From positions 72,074,028 to 72,138,027 of the forward strand of contig NC_088295.1 in assembly GCF_032854445.1 (NCBI RefSeq): a stretch of 64,000 nt of DNA, given 5' to 3'. Below are positions 55,143 to 64,000 of the stretch, piece after piece. This DNA is from Liolophura sinensis (Eukaryota > Mollusca > Polyplacophora > Chitonida > Chitonidae). The translations under genes and the position numbers were made by a program. Under the pieces are notes generated by a model. It did not search any database, was not told the DNA's origin, and saw nothing but the letters and a program-made list of their open reading frames with translations. Each line of letters opens with the position of its first letter. Position 1 is the first letter of the stretch.

Positions 55143-55352
55143 CATGCTGGCTTCCTCTCCGACAGTAAGTGAGAAGGTCTGGCAGCAATCTGCGTGTGAT
55201 CGTGCGTTTCCCTCGGGCTCTGCCCGGTTTCCCCCCCCCCCCCCCCACCTATCATACTGCTGGCCGCTGTCGTATAAGTGAAATATTCAAGAGCACGGCG
55301 TAAAGCACCAATCAGATAAATAAATAAATAGATAAAAGAATAAATAAATAAA
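55143..55352 (+). mobile_element. SINE, head truncated, with a 15-base C run
   Basis: 'gctggcttcctctccgacag', 'ccctcgggctctgcccggtt', a homopolymer of about 15 C, and the tail 'gcacggcgtaaagcaccaat' with AAAT units. Confidence 0.85.
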
Positions 55353-56039
55353 TAAAGAAGGTTCCAGTCTTCTTTTCTTACCACTATTAAAACATATACA
55401 AATTACAATATAACCACACTGAAACTGATTTACTTACTGTAAGTAGTCTATATCTAACTTTGACAGTTATTAAAAATCACCGAGTTAACATCAGACGCTT
55501 ACATGTGATGCTTCACAGAATCTTAGATGTCAGTACAGCTGTGCCTGAGATGTCCCTATTTGGTTTGATTAGAATGGATTGACCCAACGTCACTTTACTT
55601 GTAACATCTGGGGATACTGTTAATGGAATATCCTACTCACAAAATCGAACTAATCAAGGAGGGATCGCATTAACCAGGTTACGGCCAATGCCCTGTCTTG
55701 GAGTGTTGTTTGATGAATGAAAGCAATGCTCACCTGTTTAGGGCTATGTACTCCCAATGTTCATTCTGTTTGATAGTTTGTATACAACACGTAGTGTTTA
55801 ACAATCGTTGAACAATTGTTTTTTGGTGTCTTTGTCTCCTATGCCTGGTCCCTTTCCATTGTTTCAATGTGATTGTATGGTTTCACTGGTTATGAGTAGT
55901 CATTTAGCAGCTAACACAATCTCGTTGCTTCTCTGTTTTTCTTCTCTATGCTGTACGTTTTAATTATATTGTAAATGTGCTATTAAAAATTAGCATATCT
56001 TGTTTAGCTCTTGTTCACCGAAATGTGACAGCGAGTAAT

Positions 56040-57260
56040 TCGTCTCCATGGAACAAGCAATAAAATAAGGGTCAAGCATCGTGTCATGCACGGGTTCTTG
56101 AGAAATTCCCCCTTGCAAGTGTGGGCTAAGTTACTATGTAGAGATAGGTGACAATCAATATTCTGCGATTGGGTACACATTTTTAAACCCGTCCCTGGAG
56201 ATATGTTAGCTGTAAAATATGCTAATTGACTTATGAGAGAGATTGTTTGACTTTACGTGAGGAATTCAAAACACTATTTTTTTTCGCCCGGGATTGTTTG
56301 AACTGGACACAGAGATTGTGTTTTAGTAAATCTAATCATGTTATGGTTCAGAAGCTCATGTCATCGAAATATATTTGACGGTCGTCAAATACATCGGATG
56401 GCAGTTGTTGGGGCACTACAAAAGTTTATCGGTTAAAAAAATCAATAAAGTGACAGTCATATTTCAATAATTTAATTAGCAATGGCAAAAATGTCGATTG
56501 GCGCTTTCGTGTTGTAGGCAGCGTGCAGACTATAAATCATCGTGACTTGAATGTGAGGCAAGGCCAAAGAAAATATTTCATTAGCCTCAATGAATGGCAG
56601 AACGTCCTTGAACATCACAAACATATGTTTTCTCACACTTGTAAATCCACTATTTAGTAGCTGTTGTTCACCGAGAAGTGGTCGTGCATAATTTGTCTCT
56701 ATGGAACAGACAGTAAAATATCGGTTAAAAGTCACACCACGAGCTCACTCAGATCAGCGGGAATTAACATGCAGGGCAGACAGCTCCTATCCATCCGACG
56801 ATTTGAGTTTGCCCCTAATATTCCGTCATTGGGCACACATATTCCGTGCTGTCCTTGGAGAGATGTTAAGCAGTATAACAATCTATCTTATGGCGAAGCC
56901 TGTTGACTTTTCGTGAGGAATTCAAATAACTTTCTTTTTCAACCGGAAGTGTGGGTACTGGGCACAGACATCGTGTTTTTATACATCCATTCACGCCACA
57001 ATTCAATACCTGCAGGACAGCATCATAATATGTTCGAAGAGAACATGTCAAAGAGATCGCATAGCATTTGTTGAAGCACCACAAACATGCATCGTTTAAT
57101 AAAATCATTAAAGTGAAAGTCATATTTCAATACTTTCATTTGAAGTGGTAAAAACGAATCTGTTGAATGTGATGCTCGGTCAAAGAAAATCTTTTACTGG
57201 CATCAATAAATGGTAGAAGCAGGGCCTTAGAAATGGTGCTGGATTCAAATGTAGAAAATA
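56040..57260 (+). repeat. Dispersed 0.5-kb repeat, copies 2 and 3 in tandem
   Basis: Two diverged units (56,040-56,600 and 56,660-57,260), each with 'aataaagtgacagtcatatt' or a close variant near the end. Confidence 0.6.
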
Positions 57261-58634
57261 AATTGATACGGTCAGCAAAATGCAAACAGAGAGAGAAAGG
57301 GCTTTTTGATGTTGGGGATCTAAGTCTTCTTTGTACAAAACTCTAGAGACGTGTTGCTGGGAAGAGTTCGATGCTTTATTGTAACACTAAATAATAGAAT
57401 ATTTACAGAAGTTTTTTCAGACGTTTATGGAACTGGATGAGAGGGATGTAATAAGCCAATATAGTTATCATAAAACACGCGACCAAAGGGTAAAATTCGA
57501 TATGTTTACAACTTCTTGAACAGTTATGTTTGTAGGAGCTGTTTTTAATGCGCTGTTTTTATTCATCGCTCATTATCTTTGCCCGAGGTAAAAGGAATCG
57601 ACATCGGTTGATCTGTGTGATGATTGGATCAGTAACATGAGAGTTATTCGGACTGTATTCATTAGGTTTTTCTGGAATCCTCGAGAACTGGTGACTGCTT
57701 CTCTTTACGTGACTCCCTCCGAATTTCCTATTTTATATACTTTTTATTTTTTTGTGGTTTATGTTTGGACGCTGTTTTGGAAATTGATCTTGCAATTATT
57801 CATTTGGAACGTCTATTATGGTAGACGATATGCCTGCACATGTCAGCTATATACGACGCCTACATTCTGCTCAACCACTCACGTTCACATGATTTTAACA
57901 CAACATTCAACCCCGTGCTGGCAGCCGCACGAGCTGGGTTGCAAGTATGAAGTTTCCTTTTTTTCCTGTGTTGTATAACATTGTATAGCGTGGATCTGAA
58001 TACAAATTTCGTGACCTGCAGCAACGAACTCTGGAGCATGACTAAAGTGTGACAGGTCTGAAATTTTCAAGTGTAGCAAATTTGTTACGCTCAACAACCG
58101 GTCATCTGACCATGGTGAAGTTTGCCAAGAGCTGTTAGAATTCAAACATAACGGGATCCTGAGTCAAATACAAATTGCTACCAATCACACAGACTGATCC
58201 TTTCCATTACTTTCACTTCAGTACACATAAAGAGGGGACTGCCAAATGTAATACTTCTGATAGTTAAGTGTTTGACTTAACCTGGCCTAATCTACTGTTA
58301 CATAAGACTGATCGGCCTCGGTGTTGTTGCATTTTAACATATCTAAATAAGTATTAAGAATATGTGTGAAACAGCCCCAATCTCAGCCATCATTCTGGAG
58401 TCTAGGACGTGTAGTATTTGACATTTGCTGGATGTAGTTGGACTGATAGGATCTGCACCAGGCATTGGATTCGAAAGCCAGAGAGTCCAAGAGGAAGGTA
58501 AGCTCAATGGTCTGGCCAAACGATTCAAGAATTGTGACAATGATCTGATAGAACGCTGGTACGATGGTCTGATGGTTTCTCTGCAACCTCACCCATTGTC
58601 TGCGGCCAGCAAAAATGACATCCACAAACCGTCT

Positions 58635-58720
58635 GTCTAGTTATGTTTTTTCGTGAACAAATATGCTTGCAAAGAGAGTCTAGTTATGTTTTTTCGTGAA
58701 CAAATATGCTTGCAAAGAGA
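58635..58720 (+). repeat. 43-bp direct tandem duplication
   Basis: 'gtctagttatgttttttcgt' begins at 58,635 and again at 58,678; the two units are identical. Confidence 0.92.
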
Positions 58721-61094
58721 CTGAAGAAAACACGAATGAGCATGGAGAGTTCCTTTATTTCGTTTAATTCTTTATTTCGTTTAATTCTTATTACATGTGA
58801 TAATGATATCGTTTTTGTGTAATCTTAACGCCAATGGCATTTGTTGCCTGTGCTAAAAGACATTTCACCGGCAAAGCTAAATTGCCCTATTCCTATCCCA
58901 TCTTATTTACTCTACATATACGCAGCGATCCAGCCATAAACTTGTGATCAAGTTTGATTATCCTTGCATAGGAAACATTATGAATAGTGAAATCAATCCA
59001 TCAGTTATATACGGTTGTCCTTAGGATAAAAAAGAGCATCTCAGAGCTTCTGTTTCGTGTTCTGCAAATCAGTTTTTAACCTGGTCGTCATTCTGAACCA
59101 TAAACTAGCCTCTCCGAGGACGGGTCCCGTTGTATTGTTATAATGTAATTGCATATTAGACGTTATGACAACACATCATTTTGAGTAATGCTAAACTGGA
59201 GACGTCTGATGAATTGCATTTGACATCACAGCATTCTTTCACGCAATTTTGCCATGTAACTCAGGATAGCATAAGTCACTATTTTTAAGCATTTACATGA
59301 ACGATTAGAAAAAAACACTAACTAAAGAAGGCCTGAACTAAGAGAAACCGGATTTCACCGGTTATGTGGGACAATTTTTACCAATCATCACAATGTCGTC
59401 GCTGCTCTACTTTTGCTCACCATGTTGGTGTGTTTGGTATTCTAATACATGGTTTAATGACGAGTTCCATCCATGAAGAGCGTCTTCTACAAGGTAACAG
59501 GGATAATGAGTTATCCCTTCCGTGATGGTGATCAGTACATGGTAATGGTAAAGCCGGGTAATGACCTATCTCTTCGTCTGTCTTGCAAAGTGTCGAGGTC
59601 AAGAATAGTGTGACAATTTGCGACCGGCTCGAGAGACCATATAAGGGCATGGCCGAGGTGTATGACGCAAGCCAGTCATCATTCATCGCCCTCAAATTGT
59701 ATAATACAACACATTGTATTAAAGCCGCTGTAGTTAGTTTGAGAGGATAGTACGGAAACAAAAGTTTTCTCTCGTTTCCAATTTTGCCTGGTGTGACATC
59801 ATGCGAGAACAGATGACATCACCCATCACTGGCGTATAGCCATAAATGAAGTCGTACTTCCAGCATAACTACCATACTCGACCGCCCGATTCATGGTCGC
59901 ATAAGGAATATTATCACGTCACATCAGGAAAATTTTACGGAAACGGCCGAGGATTTTGTCTTTGAGGATTATTTACTTATAGGGGTTAATTAGTGTTATT
60001 TATCGAAACTTTTTTGAACCGTGGTGCTAGCTATATTCCATAGTGTAACCTTTATATCATTTTAACATTTCCGCGTGGTTTCTCTTGGCACTGAAGCAAC
60101 ACTTTAAGCTAGCCACAGCTACTTAGCCGTCACGTTTACACAACTGACTGACCCAGCTCTACTGAAAATAGACAGTAATTGAAGCCCGTGGCTATAATGT
60201 GTCATGCAAACAACATACTAGCATATGTTCTTTGTACCTAAAACATTTGAGAAGATACTGATCCTTCCTGCATTTTGATCAAAATTTGAGAAGTTTACTC
60301 TCCCGTTTGATATTATTCCACTGGCCTAGACTTTCACTAATATTTCATATTTAGATGTTGAACACCCTAGGAACTGCATTCTGCAAGATGTTTGCAGGTT
60401 GTGCCTCGCTGACCTATAGAACCAGAACCGTGATGTTTTCTTATATACGGATTTAATGGCAGACAAATTTTTAAAAACTACTGCATTCTCCTGGGAATTG
60501 TCACATGGTAATAAAATAATGTAAAAAGGCTGTTTGACGCAAATTTGATCCATTAAACAACTCTCGAGGCGATCTTTTCAGAAATAAACTGAATCCATGC
60601 AAGTTTACGACCGTTCCAGCATTATCTGGTCTTTATTGAGTAATGTAGAAGTTTAGGGGCAGGCCACTGGTTGGGGAAACATACGTAATGCTTGGGTGGT
60701 TTGTAAGAAGTCCAATTAAGTAAGATGAAAATTCTGTATTGCTGAGAAATAACTAGAAAAAGAAGTCGGGGAAAAATCACTTTCCATTTCTTAGCAAAGT
60801 ACGTCAATAAAAATATGAGAGCACACACAGTGTAGTGTGACATCAAAGTCAAATCTTCATCTTTTTACTATAGAATGCCTCCATATTCCGCCAACAGGTT
60901 TATTGCACATGACGACGGTATAATTTATCGTGAAGAATAGAAAAGACTCGACACAACTGCACACACAGATATGAACTCTATCAATCATGGCACATCTTAA
61001 GTATGCATACTGGGATTGATAGAAATACTTAATCTTCGCGTCCAAATATCGGCTGTATATGGTATATTATACAAATAGTGCATGCTCAGGGAAG

Positions 61095-61191
61095 GATATC
61101 AGGAATTGTGAGCTCGAGAAAAGGGATGCTCAAAGAGCGCCCACCACGAGATGATCATCACTGGTCGAGAAGTTTACAATTCCTGATATCC
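61095..61191. repeat. Inverted repeat with 16-base arms
   Basis: 'ggatatcaggaattgt' and its exact complement 'acaattcctgatatcc' are separated by about 65 bases. Confidence 0.8.
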
Positions 61192-62155
61192 AGTACAACA
61201 TGCGCCATATGCATTGTTGTCACCATTCAGAGGAAATTCTGTTGATTTGATTGGTTGAAATGCCAAACATACGAGACCGAATATGACGGGACTCCGGGGG
61301 TACATCAGTTTCCATATACCCCCGGCGTAAAGGCATCACACGAGGGGTATACATCACCGGAATCAAGGCGAGACGCGCAGATGCAAAATGTAAACAAAAA
61401 GGGACACAACTTTGCTTGAACAAAAATAACTTTTTGTCGCCTGCTTTGATCATGGCAAAAAAGGAAACGTTTTTTGTTTCACACTAATAAAAAAAATGTG
61501 TCAGAATGGGCAAGTGTTATTGCGCAAATATGAGAAAAATCAAATCAACATGTTGCAATAATTTTTGTTCCTACCGTGATAAAAAGGACAGTTGATATCT
61601 TTTGAAGAATTTCCTCCAAAAAGATCGGGTAGCCTAAATGCTAGGACGAGAGAAATTTGACATGGACAAAGACTGAGTGTTGAGATTATTGTACCATCTA
61701 CATCGTTATCCAAATCGACATCTCTCCCGAAATAAAACTCGCCCAGATCACATCCAGCCGAGTGTTCTGTCGTCTCATCTCCTTCGCACGTTCCGTTTGA
61801 TTAGCACTAATCCTGAGCCTGACTGACCTAAATCAGCCGATCAGTGACTGTGATGACGTAGCTCCGCTGCCACTGACAAAAACATATGATGGCTTCGATG
61901 TTTAATAACTGTGCAATACAGCCAGCGAACAATAATATTAATAGAAAATGACATCGAGTACAACCCTTTTTAGACGTCGGAAAACTCTGAACTTCAACAC
62001 CTACGAACTGTAAAGATGTAAAGATTTTATTTTATTGAACACAAAAAAAAAAAACGCAAAGGGAGGCAGCTCTGGATAAGCAGTTGGCCTGGCCAGGTTA
62101 GCACCAGCTTTCCTCAGTTTTAGGTCTCAAAAATGCTCTTAATGGTGATAAATTC

Positions 62156-62210
62156 GTTATATGACGAGCTTCCGGGGGGTATATGGGTAACCAATCGGTC
62201 GTCATATAAC
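62156..62210. repeat. Inverted repeat with 12-base arms
   Basis: 'gttatatgacga' (62,156) and 'tcgtcatataac' (62,199) are exact complements. Confidence 0.75.
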
Positions 62211-63029
62211 TAATATTACACCAAAAAAAAAAATAATAAAAATAAAAAAATTAAAAAAAAACAGTGTACGTGTGAGTTCATACTTTAAATTGCAGACTTA
62301 TTACATCGATAGAGGAGACAGCCATAGTCCGGTTTCGAGACACCAAAGAGCACACACTAAGGGAAGAAGCCGAGGTATAACGCACGTGATCACTGGATAT
62401 TAACATGAGTTCTTTGTCTATTGCCTCCTGAACGTGGGATATTACCTTGAGAGCGTGACGTTGCTTTGATTGTGCATGTGGCGTACACGTTGTCTCTTTG
62501 ATTAAACATCCGGAACAGGTTCACGGCGCAATGCATAAAGACTGAGCCGATTGCAGAAAGGACCTACCTAAAAGGTAATGTATAAGGAAAGTCTTTCATT
62601 TAATAGCTAGATTTGTAGACACTCTTCTTTCCCCAAATCATGTGACATTTGGAGTTCGTCTAGGATCATGGATGTAATTTCCCTATTAGCATGATGTAAC
62701 AGGGACGATATGTGCGAGACTTGTGACAATATGTGACAAACTACCATGAAGAGCAGAATTTGACATTTTTTTGTGTCCGGGAAAAAACACTGTCAAAAGA
62801 ATTAAAGTCTTTTTTCTCTCGCGCAAACAAATCATCTCACTTTGAAGAAAATTTTTGCCAAAGTCCTTCCTTAAAACAAGATCAAGTATTAATGTATTGA
62901 TTCGCTCTATGATACAAACCGATAGGGTCGTGGCTTTGATGATGGCTTTGGTTTGGTTAAGCCGGGTCAAAATCACGGATAATTTAGCTTTTACTGAGAC
63001 CCGTCGCTGCAAGGAATCACACTAGTGTC

Positions 63030-63640
63030 CTCTCAAGTAAGTGTAGCAACGGTCACGTGGCGTTAATTAAACGTACTCAACTTGTCAACATAAAGTAAAC
63101 ACTGTAGTCTGGCATGGTAGTTACACACACAAGGTTCGCAGGGTTCGTACCTTTGGGACACATTTTTGCCCAAAATGTCAATGTTCGCTTACCTATTAGT
63201 TGCTCTGGGTGAAAAGTATTGAAAGGTAAGACACGAAGATAAATGAACGGAGAAAGGGGTTTAATTGTTTCCAACACAGTTATTATTTAGTGTATTGATC
63301 ATGGACATGACTAGCCTTCACTGGTATCGTCTTGACTGAAGTAAATTAAGCCTGCATCTGACAATTCACCATGTGGACTGTACAGACTGATGATAATACG
63401 GTTTGCCTGGCATGACACCTGCTTGAGATCACCCAGAGACGTTGACGATGATGGAGTGTCAGTTTTATCTGTTATATAACACGGTGAGTATGTACTGATA
63501 TATGAGGCGTTCGGTTCTGAATGATCATGTACCAACTAACCATGAAGAGTAATGTATCATTGTGACAGTTTTGAGAGGAGAAAGGAGGTCATATATCATC
63601 TGCTGAGGTTACCTGTCAGATACAGCCGGTACAAACATGT
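63030..63640. other. Right end of copy B
   Basis: Partner of 19,205-19,800. Alignment stops near 63,635, just where copy A enters its 50-bp minisatellite. Confidence 0.6.
63311..63535 (-). CDS. Small conserved open frame, copy B partner, unknown
   Basis: A 74-codon frame that shares 'ISTYSPCYITDKTDTPSS', 'SLGDLKQVSCQ' and 'NRIIIS.YSPHG.LSD' with 19,455-19,715. Differences include Thr/Ala, Val/Leu and Lys/Glu. It ends about 12 codons earlier than the copy-A frame. A possible exon; function unknown. Confidence 0.3.
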   Translation of the reverse strand: MVHDHSEPNASYISTYSPCYITDKTDTPSSSTSLGDLKQVSCQANRIIISLYSPHGELSDAGLIYFSQDDTSEG

Positions 63641-64000
63641 TTTTGATTTGTAAATCCAAATATCGCCTTTTAAATATTAAGGCCAACTTAAGTCCCACAC
63701 CCACTGTCCAGTGTCGGTGTGAGTTTTAAAGTAATAATGGGGTAAAGTAATAATAGGGTCAACTCAACCGGATATAAACATGTAATTTGGTGGTTGACTT
63801 AAAGCCCCGTCCAGGCCATCCAAGATCACTTAACTTTTGTTGACTTAACAAAAGACAGCTTGAAGTTGAGTCAACAAGTTGAGCCTTGTTGAGTAGTCTG
63901 GTCGGGTTCTTCAACTTCGTTCAGCAACACTCAACACCATTCAACATTGTTAAATCGGAAATGTACACGTGTATTTTATGTCAACAAATTGAGTCAAGTT
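63641..64000. other. Intergenic, nothing recognised
   Basis: Unique sequence with scattered 'ttgagtcaac' and 'caacattcaac' words on both strands, possibly a decayed repeat. It runs off the right edge. Confidence 0.35.

Larger units (their letters stand above)
53101..57610 (+). repeat. Local duplication inside copy B, second unit
   Basis: Second version of 49,851-52,480, with extra sequence. It includes 53,910-54,655 (partner of 12,225-13,025) and 54,690-55,065 (partner of 18,442-19,100). No coding sequence is supported. Confidence 0.6.
57611..63029. other. Intergenic, copy B only, no gene supported
   Basis: Contains a 43-bp tandem duplication, two short inverted repeats and A-rich tracts (62,042-62,055 and 62,223-62,262). 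The longest frames (113 codons at 57,637 and 114 codons ending at 59,417) have no convincing domain. Confidence 0.4.
31690..63630 (+). repeat. Segmental duplication, copy B
   Basis: Direct-orientation partner of 1-19,790. The offset grows from about 31.7 kb at the left to about 43.8 kb at the right because of extra material in copy B: 33.1-38.5 kb, 39.2-39.9 kb, the local duplication at 49.9-57.6 kb, and 57.6-63.0 kb. Confidence 0.85.

Noticed and set aside
59417-59761. Minus-strand frame with 'LKLTTAALIQCVVLYNLRAM', a possible Harbinger-type transposase end
   Set aside because: The resemblance to the 'acvvLHN' motif is short, His is Tyr, and nothing else of the domain is visible.

Overview
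The window looks like nuclear DNA from a marine mollusc (bivalve or gastropod). The evidence is AT-rich sequence, a spliced secretory or membrane gene, and many copies of a tRNA-derived SINE. The SINE has an A-box-like head, a B-box-like 'GTTCAAGTCC', and a tail ending 'acggcgtaaaacaccaatc' plus (AAAT)n, a type I associate with molluscs. There are no operons, ribosome binding sites or CRISPR; all period repeats are eukaryotic minisatellites. The species call is inference.

The main host gene is on the minus strand at 32087-27307. I resolve four coding exons: 32087-30037, 29309-29065, a 32-nt microexon 28152-28121, and 27489-27307. Together they give 836 residues. The protein has a signal peptide and a cholinesterase/carboxylesterase-type alpha/beta-hydrolase domain whose nucleophile Ser, acidic residue, His and oxyanion loop are all replaced. 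A histidine-rich 15 x 11-residue repeat is inserted inside the fold, followed by a second short His-rich stretch, one transmembrane helix and a 31-residue cytoplasmic tail. This is the architecture of cholinesterase-like adhesion proteins (neuroligin, gliotactin, neurotactin type) with an added metal-binding-like repeat. If the intron after exon 2 is retained, a soluble 767-residue form ends two codons later. A diverged, still open paralogue starts at 371 and runs off the left edge.

The paralogy reflects a large direct tandem segmental duplication. Copy A (about 1-19,790) and copy B (about 31,690-63,630) align in the same order over most of their length. Both hold the 5' end of the esterase-like gene and about 20-30 kb of upstream DNA. 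Copy-specific insertions explain the differences. SINEs with clear target-site duplications sit opposite empty sites in the other copy, a 5.2-kb LTR retrotransposon lies only in copy A (13,265-18,441), and a long hairpin, a tyrosine-recombinase remnant and a 91-bp satellite lie only in copy B. Part of copy B (about 49.9-57.6 kb) is itself locally duplicated.

The LTR element has the Gmr1-like pol order (integrase upstream of reverse transcriptase and RNase H). It has lost the RT catalytic core, has a frameshift in RNase H and keeps only 144 bp of its 5' LTR. The 19.8-27.3 kb interval between the copies holds 50-bp and 35-bp minisatellites and no gene I can support.
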